From the NCBI RefSeq assembly GCF_000699445.3, contig NC_067195.1, positions 88,464,569-88,528,568 of the forward strand: 64,000 bases of DNA. The letters are read 5' to 3'. The stretch is from Schistosoma haematobium. Taxonomy: Eukaryota; Platyhelminthes; Trematoda; Strigeidida; Schistosomatidae. Shown here piece after piece: positions 1 through 10,154 of the stretch; the stretch's first letter is position 1, and every line of letters starts with the position of its first letter. The position numbers and the translations under genes were made by a program. Below the pieces are notes generated by a model that ran no database searches, was not told where the DNA came from, and was given only the letters and a program-made list of their open reading frames with translations.

Positions 1-1732
1 ACTGAGGAAACTGTCCTTCCGTTGATAACTAACCTCTAACCTTGTAAGATACGGAGCTCTGACGGGTTACATCCACGGCTGCTGTCATCTCATGCGAACA
101 TTATTTCAAAACCGCTCGCGACACTCTTCAACATGTCCCTCTCACTCGCTCAACTCCCTAGAGATTGGAAGGACGCTATAGTTAGTCCTATATTTAAGGA
201 CGGTCAGCGACAGATCGTATCTAACTACCGGACTGTCAGTCTAACTAGCATAGTCGTTAAGTTACTTGAAAAGATAATTCGGGTTAGGTTGCTAAGTCAC
301 ATAGATTCACACAATCTGTTAGCTCCTGAGCAACACGGATTTCGTAACAAGCGTTCATGCTTGACTAACTTGCTTATTGCGAGGAGGGAGGATTGGACAG
401 CAGCCCTAGATAACGGTCTGTCTGTCGATGTGATATTCATAGATTTTAGCAAAGCATTTAACAAGGTTTCACACGTAGGTCTTATGCAGAAGCTCACGAG
501 CTTCGGAATAATAGGTACTGTACAGGAGTGGATAGGAAACTTCTTATGTGACCGCAGACAGAGAGTGAGGGTCAACGGAACGCTATCCGGTTGGAAGCCG
601 GTCAAAAGTGGTATACCCCAAGGCACCATCTGCGGTCCTCTGCTTTTCCTTCTCTACGTCAGTGAGTTACCGCTATTGCTTAGGTCGTCGACATTATTGT
701 TTGCGGATGACGTAAAAATCTGGAGAACAATAAAAAGTGAGGCCGATCATCTGGATGTTCAAGCTGACTTAGACGATTTAGTTAGATGGGCTCGAGGTTA
801 GGGCTTATAAATCAATTCTAGGAAAGGTGTGCTAATGCACATCGGTCACGGTACTAGTTACCATTATATTAATGATGGTAAACCTCTTCCATGCGTTCAA
901 GAACATAAAGACTTAGGAGTAATAATAAGTCATGACTTAAAAACAACTACGCATTGCAACACAGCCGCTGTCAAAGGTTTTCGTGAGTTATGGTCACTTC
1001 GCCGAGCGTTCAAATCTTTTGACGAGGAAATATTTCGAATTTTATATCTCACCTATGTAAGACCACATTTAGAGTACTGTATTCAAGCAGCTAGCCCATG
1101 TCAGGTAAAGGATACTAACTCACTTGAGCGTGTCCAGCGTGTGGGAACGAAATTAGTGAAGGGTCTTTCTAAACTCCCTTACGATGAGCGTTTAAAACGC
1201 CTAAATCTTTTCCCCTTGTCGTGTCGTAAGACGCAAGGTGACCTTATACTGGCATTTCGCATCTTTAATTATGATTTGGGTGTTAATATGTCTTATCTTT
1301 TTGCTCCCTCCAGCACTAATAATCTCCGCGGTCATAGCAAGAAGGTTCATAAACCACGATCTAATAAACTTAAAGTGGGGTCCCGTTTTTCTCATCGAGT
1401 AGTCAATCATTGGAACGCCTTACCCGAACAAGTGGTATCAGCCCCATCAGTGAATACTTTCAAGGAAAAGCTGGACCTTCACTGGAAAGCAATGTGTCAG
1501 GATTAATACAGGTTTACTAACCTACCCTCCCTAATACTGAACATTGAAGGGTGCGGAAACATAGTGTTTCCTTCCTCACTCTACGAGGATAAGGACAGTC
1601 TGGGGGGTATTGAACGGCGAGCCACGAAATCATTTCGGGGACTCAAATTTAAGCCTTTTATATAACTCCTTCAATCATTTAACCTTTACCCATCAGGGTA
1701 TGGGCGTCTGAAGGTGACGTACTAATGGATTA
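1..1732 (+). mobile_element. LINE-J (CR1/Jockey-like) retrotransposon copy, reverse transcriptase and 3' end, cut by the window edge
   Basis: The translated frame shows a reverse transcriptase in conserved order: a DGLHPRL block near 76, an FSKAFNKVSH block near 445, SGIPQGTICGPLLFLLY near 608 and the catalytic FADD box near 700. It ends with the typical CR1/Jockey terminal block (NHWNALPEQVVSAPSVNTF, then a stop at 1504-1506). Non-coding 3' sequence follows to about 1732. There it meets the 3' end of a LINE-J copy on the other strand, so the two lie tail to tail. The endonuclease half would lie left of the window. In-frame stops at 37-39, 799-801 and 808-810 show the copy is dead. The group assignment is from family resemblance; the exact named element (SR1, pido or Perere type) is not claimed. 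Confidence 0.85.
46..1506 (+). pseudogene. Reverse transcriptase ORF of LINE-J with internal stops
   Basis: One reading frame carries the palm and thumb of a non-LTR reverse transcriptase from about 46 to 1506. It would copy element RNA at a nicked target. The open stretches are 133-801 and 829-1506, in the same frame. They are separated only by TAG at 799-801 and TAA at 808-810, so nonsense changes rather than frameshifts broke it. The catalytic FADD pair is intact. The thumb section (VKGFRELWSLRRAF, then LEYCIQAASPCQ) aligns well with the other LINE-J copies at 2051-2719 and 40541-41194 but is clearly a different subfamily. Confidence 0.85.
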
Positions 1733-1734
1733 CA

Positions 1735-2900
1735 GTATCAGTTTCAGTTTGGAAGGGACAGGTGGCTTTACGATCTGTGTTAGTCCTGGCAATGGTGATC
1801 TCTCAGTCGATCCAACTTTCTTTTGAAATAGTCGACGGATGGAGCCTCAACCACGTGCTGAGGTAATGAGTTCCACTCGTTGATGATTCGATGGGAAAGT
1901 CGATAGTCAGCTGACAAGTAATTTGTTCTCGGCTTATGAACTTTTTTGGAGTGTCCTCGTAAATTCTCTGTTTTGGAAGACAAGAAAAATGATGGCATAT
2001 TAGGTGCAAATTTATCCTTAAGCAATTTGTAGACTGTAATCAAGTCGCCTCTAGTTCTGCGATATGACAGACAACAGGAAAAGTTTCAGCTTGGCCAGTC
2101 GGACTTCATACGTAAGCTTCGCTATCCCAGGAATCAGCTTAGTCGCCGTTCTCTGAACCTTTTCCAGAAGTTCACTGTCTTTTTTTAAGCAGGGGCTAGC
2201 CGCTTGTATGCAGTACTCAAGTTTAGGACGAACGAACACTGTATACAAAGTCAAAAACGTTTCAGCGTCGACATGACTAAAAGCTCTACGTATTGACCAT
2301 AAGGTTCTAAAACCCTTGGCGGCTATTGCACGGCAGTGTGCAGTAGTCTTTAAGTCTTGACTAACGATAACTCCTAAGTCATTATATGTCTGGACGACAG
2401 GTAGCTCAGTGTTATTCATCGTGTATGTATCTGTGCCTTGATGACCGATATGCATCACAACACACTTGGAAGTATTTATCGGCAACTGCCATGTTTGAGA
2501 CCATTCAGATAACTTCTTCAGGTCATTTTGAAGTTCTAAGCTATCACCCTTACATCGTATCGTTCTCCATATCTTGACATCGTCAGCATATAGCAAGACC
2601 GATGATGATAGGAGACGAGGAAGGTCATTTACATACAAGAGGGATAGCACTGGCCCCAAAACTGTACCCTGGGGCACTCCACTAAGCACAGTTTCCCAGC
2701 TAGATACCTTTGAGTTCACCCATACTCTTTGTTGGCGCCCAACTAGGAAGTCTTATCCACACCAATAGATTGCCTTTGATTCCGACATTTCTTAGCTTAT
2801 ATAACAGCCGGTTGTGCGTAACTTTATCAAAAGCTTTGCTGAAATAAATGTAGGTTACGTCTACAGGCAACTTTTGGTCCTTAATAGCGACTAATAAGTT
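1735..2900 (-). mobile_element. LINE-J copy, second subfamily, 5'-truncated, minus strand
   Basis: Read on the minus strand, this holds reverse transcriptase blocks FSKAFDKVTHNRLLYKL, SGVPQGTVLGPVLSLLY and YADDVKIWRTIR, then the terminal NSLPQHVVEAPSVDYF block and a stop at 1780. The coding frame is broken into three open pieces (2957-2700, 2719-2051, 2043-1780). Its 3' end is a TTTCAGTTTCAGTTTGG-like motif near 1738-1755, the same end seen in the plus-strand copy at 41460-41477. The 5' end stops near 2900, where Penelope-type coding sequence starts on the other strand, so this copy was inserted into, or recombined with, that element. Confidence 0.85.
2051..2719 (-). pseudogene. Reverse transcriptase palm and thumb of the minus-strand LINE-J
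   Basis: The 222-residue open frame contains the RT block SGVPQGTVLGPVL, the catalytic YADD box and the thumb stretch ending in KLEYCIQAASPC. It is a fragment: the fingers lie in another frame at 2700-2957 and the C-terminus in another at 1780-2043. The sequence is nearly the same as the plus-strand copy at 40541-41194, so both come from one recently active subfamily. It gives no functional protein as it stands. Confidence 0.8.
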
Positions 2901-2903
2901 AGT

Positions 2904-3749
2904 TAATAAAGCACACGAGGACATAGAGTTTACTATGGAACAAGAAGCTGAAGACAAATTCCATTTCCTCGATGTTGGGATCCGACGAACATCTGATGGT
3001 AAATTACATAGACATATTCACCATAAAATTACCTGGAGTGGTCTTTATCTCAATTACCACAGTTTCTGCCCAATGAGTTACAAAAAGGGTATTGTACGAA
3101 CCCTTTTTGACCGCGCTCAAAAAATCTGTTCAAAAGAATACCTTAATGATGAAATTAATCTGATTACTAATGTTCTACGCGATAATGAATACCCATTGAA
3201 ATTTATCCAGAAATATGCCAAAAGCAATCCTCATACAAAATACGATGGAGTAGAAAGAAAAACCTGTTTTTTACACTTACGTTTCATAGGTGATGAAATC
3301 GCTGGAATAATCAATCAAAGAATAAACTCTGCGTTGAAAGTCACCTACCCAGCAGCAAAACTTATGACAGTATGGCAAACGAACTGCTCACTTCAACAAA
3401 CCAAAATCGACAAGCCCTCTTTTCTTAGTAGCTCCAACTGCATCTACCAATTTACATGTACGTGCCAAAGCACATACATTGGAAGAACTGAGAGAAGAGT
3501 GCATGTCCGCATTTCTGAGCACGTTCCAAAAACTTGAGGCTGCGTGGGACCAGGGCTTTCAACAGTGCAATAGCTCGACATCTACTTGACACCGGGCACA
3601 CCATCGACATTCCTCATGCTTTCAAAGTTATCAATAGACAAAGAAGTACGACCACCCTCCGTTTTGCTGAAGCTATTATGATCAAAAAACTTAAACCTGA
3701 CTTATGCATTCAAAAAGAGACGTTAATTAGCTTATCACTACCCTGGTAA
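2904..3749 (+). mobile_element. Penelope-like element fragment: RT end plus GIY-YIG endonuclease
   Basis: The frame beginning near 2904 reads NKAHEDIEFTMEQEAED and then FHFLDVGIRR, which is the typical RT C-terminus of Penelope-like elements. A GIY-YIG nuclease domain follows: YQFTCTCQSTYIGRTERRV and RISEH near 3446-3525, then the conserved tail with AIARHLLDTGHTID and the FAEAIMIKKLKPDLC block. A one-base loss in the A-run near 3527-3531 shifts the frame, so the domain is split between 2935-3537 and 3534-3749. The RT core is missing, replaced on the left by the LINE-J copy. A (TTA)n run follows from 3753. Penelope elements carrying GIY-YIG nucleases are established in flatworms. Confidence 0.85.
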
Positions 3750-3752
3750 CCC

Positions 3753-3780
3753 TTTATTATTATTATTATTATTTTATTTT
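3753..3780. repeat. (TTA)n and T-rich tract after the Penelope fragment
   Basis: A short run of TTA/ATT triplets directly follows the end of the Penelope-type coding region and grades into AT-rich unique sequence. It may be the element's tail or a microsatellite grown from it. Confidence 0.6.
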
Positions 3781-3991
3781 TATTTACTTAAAAATATTTA
3801 TATTCCTCCCCTATTACATAATTCTTAAACCACATTATTATTTACGCATTTCCACCACCTGATCCTCCTAAATTATCTTAACTTTTCATATTCTATTTAA
3901 TTATTATTACGTAACCTATCTTATGATTATTCAATTCTATTATTACACCACCCAACCCGAATTAATTCCTTTTGACCTCTGACCTGTTCTA

Positions 3992-3992
<1 letters not shown>

Positions 3993-4037
<45 letters not shown>
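3993..4037. repeat. (TA)n microsatellite
   Basis: An uninterrupted dinucleotide TA run of about 43 bases in otherwise AT-rich sequence. Confidence 0.95.
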
Positions 4038-4040
<3 letters not shown>

Positions 4041-4269
4041 TTATTGTAACCCAGTTATTTACACTCATCTATGTCATTTGTTTTCACTCTATCTCAATGT
4101 AAAATTCTATCACATTTTTTGGTTTGTAAGCAGCTGACGAGAAACCTCGAAATAATATGAATTCATACTATTCTGCACCAATATTTGTTCTTGCTTTATT
4201 TAAATTCATAAAGGGAACCAATTGCATGAAATTCTTACCAAAGTCGTCGTCCTGTAATGATGCGGCAGT

Positions 4270-5495
4270 ACTGTCTACCCATAGTACAGGAATATTTCCT
4301 CTTCATTTTGTCCTTTGGTTTATATAGGAATACAAGCGTTGAGAACATTCTATGGATTCCTTAACAATTTTTTCTTCGCGCGACTTTCTAGAATTACGGA
4401 GGGTCGATGCACAGGTATTCCGAGCTTTTCGATACTGAGATTTTGTCTCATCAGTCCGCAATAACCCAAATATATCCCACATTTTTCTTCTCTTATGGAG
4501 AAGGATGCGGACCTCCTTACTGAACCATGGTGGAGAGTTTCTCGGCCTCCTTGGTATAGTCCAAGGAATGAGGGGTGCGGTAAATTTCAAGTATAAATTT
4601 CGAAATGCGTCCCAAGCCGTTTAAATTGAGGACTCTGAGTCTATAGTCCAATCTACTAACGATGCTGAGTGTATGATATCTAGTATGTTTGCTTTCCAGA
4701 CGTTAGATCTGGATTGAGCTAACGCGTGCTCGTGATTGACAGTTATATGGAAGTCGAAATTTAAAACTGCGTGATCACTTACCTAGGAGTAGCATGTAAT
4801 AGAGGTTCGCAACGTCATCCTCATAGTGAGTCAATGTAAGATCTAGTAAGGATGATTCAGTGTTCGGGTCGTACCTAGTGGCTTCTTTCATATGTTGCAC
4901 TAGGGCACATGTGATAACCGCATCAACTAGTTCCTGCTCGAAGGAATTTTCTGACGGTTCAGTTCGCAGATTATCCCAGTCTACCATAGGTGCATTAAAG
5001 TCCCTAGACATCTACCACTTTGTGACCAAGTATTGAGACTGCTTAGCAGGACCTCATTTACCTCACAGCTTGGACTACGATAGACCAAACCAATCAGCAG
5101 TTCTCGTCCCTTGGTTTTCAAGCGGCAACTAACTAATTCACACGTCCCATTCTTATGGGATACGTTGTCGATAATGGCATTCCTAATGAATAGAGCTATT
5201 CCCCCTCCTTTACGCTATTGTATTTTGTCGGCCCTTGCTAACGTACAGCCCTCGAAATCAAGCTCCATACTATCTATAGACTGTGTCAGCCAGGTTTCTG
5301 TGACTGCGATTATGTCTGGCTTTGTAGAGTCAATTTGTACACCTAGTTCCGATCGCTTATTTGAGTAAGCTTCGGGCATTAGTGTAACAGATCCGAAGCC
5401 TATTTAATTGGCTTCGGCATCATTCTCTGTCGAATCCTTACAACCCGAAAATTTACAGTTTTTATGTCCTTTTCGCCAGCGTCCTTAACACTTCA
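4270..5495 (-). mobile_element. LINE-J fragment: ORF1 end, APE-type endonuclease and linker, without RT
   Basis: On the minus strand, from high to low coordinate, the end of an ORF1-like frame (near 5495-5450) is followed by an AP-endonuclease-type domain. That domain has TKPDIIAVTETWL near 5320-5280, GGGIALFIRN near 5215-5180, and a DFNAPMVDWD block near 5005-4975 matching the GDFN motif. A basic linker (PPWFSKEVRILLHKRRKMW) lies at 4590-4303. Several frameshifts separate these parts. The reverse transcriptase that should follow the linker is absent. The joint near 5457-5490 is similar to the ORF1 end near 38090-38130, which helps order the parts. Confidence 0.75.
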
Positions 5496-5509
5496 GGACA
5501 TTCCCTTAA

Positions 5510-5775
5510 ACACTTCGACATTACTCCAGAATCATCCGGATACCACTACATAAGAAGTGATAGAGATAGATGTAGAAAAGTAGGTGGCGTCGTTTTATAC
5601 ATAGCCAATAATATAAATATCCGCTCCTTTGCTTGCGAATCCTATAATAGTGGAACTTGTGAAGTCATTATCTGTGATCCCACTACTGGATGTTATACGT
5701 TTATACTCGGTGTCATCTATCACAACCCAATCTCCTTAACTGATGACTTCATTTTAGAGCACATTCAGCTATGAA
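5510..5775 (+). mobile_element. LINE-J type endonuclease fragment, plus strand
   Basis: A frame open from about 5526 to a stop near 5775 reads SGYHYIRSDRDRCRKVGGVV and then LYIANNINI. This is the GGG(V/I)ALY part of an AP-endonuclease domain in the CR1/Jockey group. It lies head to head with the minus-strand fragment at 4270-5495. The following sequence to about 6490 has no clear motif. The copy may continue in decayed form to the 3' end piece at 6733. Confidence 0.65.
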
Positions 5776-6732
5776 TTGCAAGTAACAGGTGCTTGTGACT
5801 TAAGACAGTATCGAGGCAATACGCTCAGTATGCACATGTGCCAATAAGCGACAGATCAATTATAGTCCTAAACATTTAGTGAATTTAAACTCCACCTCAT
5901 TACACAATGAAGTGGCTATCAGGATTCAGTAACCAAGTAGATAACACAATGGTATTTGAAGCGAACGGTACTGGCTTCTAGTCCCAGAATGAACATGGAC
6001 TCTGGAATGCAAGTGCATGCAACTGACGAGTCCCATATTGAACGAAACGCACGTTCTGGATTCCTCTGTTAGCCACCATCCATCTTTGCTTCGTAAGAAT
6101 GCTTTAAATCACTAAATTTATATCCGCTAGAGCATAGGCAACTCATAGATGTTCTTTTAACTAACTATATTATGGAAAACGTTCCAGAGGATCCTTTAAA
6201 ACTCATGTGTAAGCACGTTCGAGCTAAAACCCGGAAATTCGAGGTACAACACGGAAAACTGAGTTATGGGCATGGATTCCATTGTTTACGAGCAGTCAGT
6301 TCCTGGCTGACGTGGTTTAAGCAATTCCTCAGGAGTTTTTCAAGAGGAAACTTGATATATTCCTATGGACTCAGGAGAATATTGCATTGTAATTTTATAG
6401 TATTTTCCTTTTGCCCGTTCAATATACATAGGTTTCTACCTGGAGGCAACTATAATCCACTGCTATTCTATACAGAGGTCCATTAAGCAAAAACTTCTAT
6501 TCTGCCTAAAACTATTTGACTAATACCAAGTAGCTATCCAGATCATCTAGGTCCAACCCACATATTTAGCTACTAGAATCCCCAGGGAACCCCAACTGTG
6601 CTCACGTTTATCTAGTTTTGATCTATTTATTGTTATATTTACGTCATATTTTCGCATCACGAGCTTAAGCGTGTATCCGTCTAAGTAGGAAAAGACAGGG
6701 TTTCAACAATGATATCAGATGCTACTTATATC
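5776..6732. other. Unassigned stretch between LINE-J remnants
   Basis: No conserved domain was recognised. A 104-codon open frame at 6172-6486 (plus) has no family resemblance I can name. It sits between an endonuclease piece and a 3' end piece in the same orientation, so the stretch is probably eroded element sequence. Confidence 0.4.
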
Positions 6733-6855
6733 TCTCATCAAGTAGTCAATCACTGGAAAGTCCTAACAGAACGTGTGGTATCAGACCCATTAGTGAATAT
6801 TTCTGAAGAGAAGCTGGGTTTCCACTGGAAAACAAGGTCAAGCGATTGATTCAAC
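6733..6855 (+). mobile_element. 3' end fragment of a LINE-J copy
   Basis: Translated, the stretch reads SHQVVNHWKVLTERVVSDP and then SEEKLGFHWKT. This aligns with the C-terminal block of the copy ending at 1506. A stop follows. Only the last 40 or so codons are recognisable. Confidence 0.7.
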
Positions 6856-7145
6856 TCAACCGTCCTTCTATCCTTATTATCAAAGAATGACATATTAAAA
6901 AATATCTAGTTCGATTAAATTCTCTTTTTTGTCCCAATGTATTATTTACTCAAGCTAATTTTGTAGCCCGTCCTCTTTTTGTGATAAAATACTGTTCATA
7001 TTAACAGTAAGGAAAGTTCGATTAGACTTCTATCTGCTTATAAAACTTCATGCTTCATAACACTTTCAAGAACGTTTTCTTTTTCCATTCACCTCAGACA
7101 GCACACTTCTTATCCATTGTGTGGTAATTCTTCAATATATTTCAG

Positions 7146-7192
7146 TGATATTCTACCTGGGTGAGATGGAAAAAGCAGTTGCACTATTCACG
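7146..7192 (+). CDS. Exon of an unidentified host protein (exon A)
   Basis: A 47-base exon is bounded by an acceptor (ATATTTCAG, ending 7145) and a strong donor (GTAAGT from 7193). The frame open across it reads IFYLGEMEKAVALFT and joins in phase to the exon at 8277. A methionine at 7166 could be the start. The frame stays open upstream to a good acceptor, so an internal exon with earlier exons farther left is equally possible. No family recognised. Confidence 0.55.
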
Positions 7193-8276
7193 GTAAGTAC
7201 TATTATCATTAGATACATTTTATCTATCATTCACATACTTCTATCAATATGGTGATTGTTTATGACAGTTTGTTTGTTCTGTAGTTATCTCCAGCACTTA
7301 ATAACTATGTAGTCGTAATTTGTGTTTCCTCAATGAGTAATAACTGTTTTAATCTTTGTTCTCTGAGAACTTCATTAACTACATTCATCATTATCTACTA
7401 TGAATATACCGTGCAGAATATTTTCGGAAACCCCAAACGAACTGACCGTAATCATGTAGAATATTCATGAAATATACTTGGAGACTTTATTTTTATCACA
7501 TCCAATCTTAAAATGTCATTTGGTATATAGTAGATAAATTCTAAATGCTTATGCTTTATGGTACTATCAATGTCGGTCAGTAGTTGATATGAGTTAATAA
7601 TTATCAACTATTGCAATGGTCCACCTGTAATTAACTGTACAATTGATTGATCACTGAGTAGTGATCAATCTCATATTTGTTTAATCCTTTAGTGTCGACT
7701 ATACTCTACTGATCAGGTTGTAATATTGACACTAGTCTAAATGACTCGACTTCTTCGACATTATGAGATGTTAAGCAATTGTAGGTAGTCACTTACTCTG
7801 ATGATGACCACATCACAAATCTTATCGATAGGACTCGATCAACATTTAGAAATTAATGACGAATGCATACTTACTTACTTACGTCTGTTACTCCTCGCGG
7901 AGGACTAGAAGCCGCTCAACAGCATTCTCCATCCAACCCTGTCCTGGGCAATCTTTCCCAGCTCTTTCCAGTTGTTATTCATCGTTTTCATATCTGCTTC
8001 TATTTCCCGACGTAATGTGTTTTTTTGGCTTTCGTCTTTTCTGCTTCCCTTCACGATTCCAAGTTAGGGCTTGCCTCGTGATTCAGTTTGGTGATTTCTG
8101 TAATGTATGTCCTGTCCACCAACTCCATCGTCTTTTCCTAATTTCTTCTTCAGCTGGTAGCTGGTTTGTTCTCCCCCACAGTAGGCTGTAATGAATGCAT
8201 AGTGTACATTTATTCATATATATCCATCAACCGTCTAATCATATTGTCTGTTTCTTAATACTTTTGTTTAATTTAG
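7193..8276 (+). other. Intron carrying a LINE-R 3' end
   Basis: The stretch runs from the GTAAGT donor at 7193 to the TTTAATTTAG acceptor ending at 8276. Apart from the minus-strand LINE-R end at 7862-8190, no other structure was seen. Confidence 0.6.
7862..8190 (-). mobile_element. LINE-R (RTE-like) 3' end fragment
   Basis: Minus-strand translation gives the terminal part of the RTE-like protein: [29 protein letters not shown], then [12 protein letters not shown]. The 3' tail is the ACTTACTTACTTACG motif at 7869-7884, which is (AAGT)n on the element strand. The copy is 5'-truncated and sits in an intron of the plus-strand gene, antisense to it. Confidence 0.85.
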
Positions 8277-9325
8277 AATCCTGAATTCAGTATTAAAGAA
8301 TTGACCAATTCTCTATATTTGGATACATTGATGATAAAACAATGTTTTCAAGCATCATTTATTCTATTAAATAATAAATATAACAATGAATCAGATCATA
8401 CTTCAAGAATTTGTCCTACAAACTTATTTACTCTTAGAGATAATCAACGTATAAATATTTCATCTCTACTTACAAGTAACTCTACTGGTAGTATAACTTC
8501 TTGGACATATTCACCATTTAATATTGATAATAATAATGATATTGATTGGTTACCAAATTTTTTTATTCATCAACCTCCTTTATTAATTAATATACCAATG
8601 TATTCAATGAATTCAATAAATAGAACTATTCGTTGGTTAATCTATCTTAAATTATCTATTGAAATTGATGAGAAAAATAGTAGTAAACATTTAGAAGATC
8701 CATTAATTGTATCACTTTATCCAAATATTATAATGAATTCATTGAATAATATATCTAGTTGTTGGTTATCACCTAAAATAATAATCAATTTACAAAATAT
8801 TGTTGATCAACGAATAGATTTGAATTTATTTACTTATACATCAGATGATCTATTATTCAATTATTATGATCCAAATCATGATGATGACGATGTTATTATT
8901 CATTTAAATGTACATGTAATGAATAGTTCAAATTCATGTTTATTACATTTATATAATCCATTAATTTTCTCATTTCATAATTTTATTCATAATTATTATA
9001 ATCTAGAAAATTATTTCTCATTAATGTTATTAAAATCGATTCATTATTTCCCCTTATGTTGTATCTATCCATTTTATAAACAATACACGATTCAAAATAA
9101 TAATAATAGGGATAATAAATTTGATCCTCATTTAATAGTTGCTAAGCAACAATTAATGATCAATAATTTAGAAGTTAAACTTAATAAATTTTGTACATGG
9201 AATGTATATAAATTCAATAAACATTTATTATATTTAATTACTAATGGTATTTTTAATGGTATATGTTTATATGTTAATATGAATTGGTGTATATCTAATC
9301 CAATAATTATTGAAATTCGTTCGAG
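8277..9325 (+). CDS. Large exon of an unidentified host protein (exon B)
   Basis: The frame is open for 349 codons from the acceptor at 8276. It begins NPEFSIKELTNSLYLDTLM and ends IIIEIRS with two bases left over. The composition is Asn/Ile/Leu-rich, as in many schistosome host proteins, and unlike the element ORFs nearby. An acidic DDDD run lies near residue 200 of the exon. No signal peptide or clear membrane pattern was seen. The exon ends at TTCGAG followed by GCAAGT, a GC-type donor. A GT donor four bases on would put the next exon out of phase. I do not recognise the family. Confidence 0.7.
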
Positions 9326-9416
9326 GCAAGTGTAAAACATTTTGTTGTTTAGATCTTCCATTATATATATATACCTAATTCATAAATGGACACATTCACT
9401 ATGTATGTATTTGAGC

Positions 9417-9419
<3 letters not shown>

Positions 9420-9510
<91 letters not shown>
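9420..9510. repeat. (TA)n microsatellite
   Basis: About 90 bases of uninterrupted TA abut the 5' end of an S SINE at 9511. Confidence 0.95.
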
Positions 9511-9513
<3 letters not shown>

Positions 9514-9969
9514 CCCAAATACCCTGGTATGGCCGAGAGTGGGGTGGGCCCACCCTCCCTCTCGAAATACTCTCACACGGCCACGCGTATACAGCCTCTG
9601 CCAGGGTAGTCCTACTCAATGCCTTCTCGTGGCGGGGGTGTTGTTTACGAAAATGAGAGGACGAAAAGCGAATGTCCGGTGCTTTAAACGGATCCCAAAC
9701 CAACGGTGCACATGGCCTCCAGTATCCTGCGCGAACAAATGGCGTATGAACCAATGGTTGGTCACCGGCTACCATGGGACTGCATCTCCTTACGATGCTC
9801 CACTGCCTTGTGGGTTAGACCTTTAGGTCAAATGCTCGAGGTGTGGCCCCCTAAGATAACCACCTGCTTCGGTCTGGGCATCCGGGCAGTATCCCAGCCC
9901 TCACACAAATCGAATGATTTATGTGGCGCATATGTATTTGGTGCCCTCTTGTACCAATGTTTATGTGTT

Positions 9970-9972
<3 letters not shown>
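9511..9972 (+). mobile_element. S SINE copy (body and LINE-B-like tail), head missing
   Basis: The copy starts at the GCCCCCAAATACCCTGGTAT block and runs through the conserved body (TCGTGGCGGGGGTG near 9631, CAAATGGCGTATGAACC near 9736). It ends with the tail GTACCAATGTTTATGTGTTT at 9952-9971. The tail matches the end of LINE-B at 59697-59720. The tRNA-like head present in the copy at 61079-61680 is absent here and a TA tract takes its place. Confidence 0.85.

Positions 9973-10020
<48 letters not shown>
9972..10020. repeat. (TA)n microsatellite between inverted S copies
   Basis: A 49-base TA run separates the plus-strand S copy from a minus-strand S copy, so the two S 3' ends face each other across it. 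Confidence 0.95.
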
Positions 10021-10022
<2 letters not shown>

Positions 10023-10154
10023 TCCACATAAATCATTCGATTTGTGTAAGAGCTGGGATACTGCACGGGTGCCCATATTGAAACAGGTGGTTTCATTAAG
10101 GGGACACATCCAAATCCTTCGACCTAGTGGTCTGGTCCACAACGCAGTGGAGCA
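10021..10154 (-). mobile_element. S SINE, 3' part of a copy split by LINE-C
   Basis: Minus-strand S sequence runs from the CACATAAATCATTCGATTTG block to ACGCAGTGGAGCA at 10142-10154. The same 13 bases recur at 12514-12526, where the S copy continues. The two parts are one SINE interrupted by the LINE-C insertion. Confidence 0.85.

Noticed and set aside
9342..9826. Long open frames with poly-Tyr/Ile readings on both strands
   Set aside because: They are readings of the (TA)n tract and of the S SINE body, not genes.
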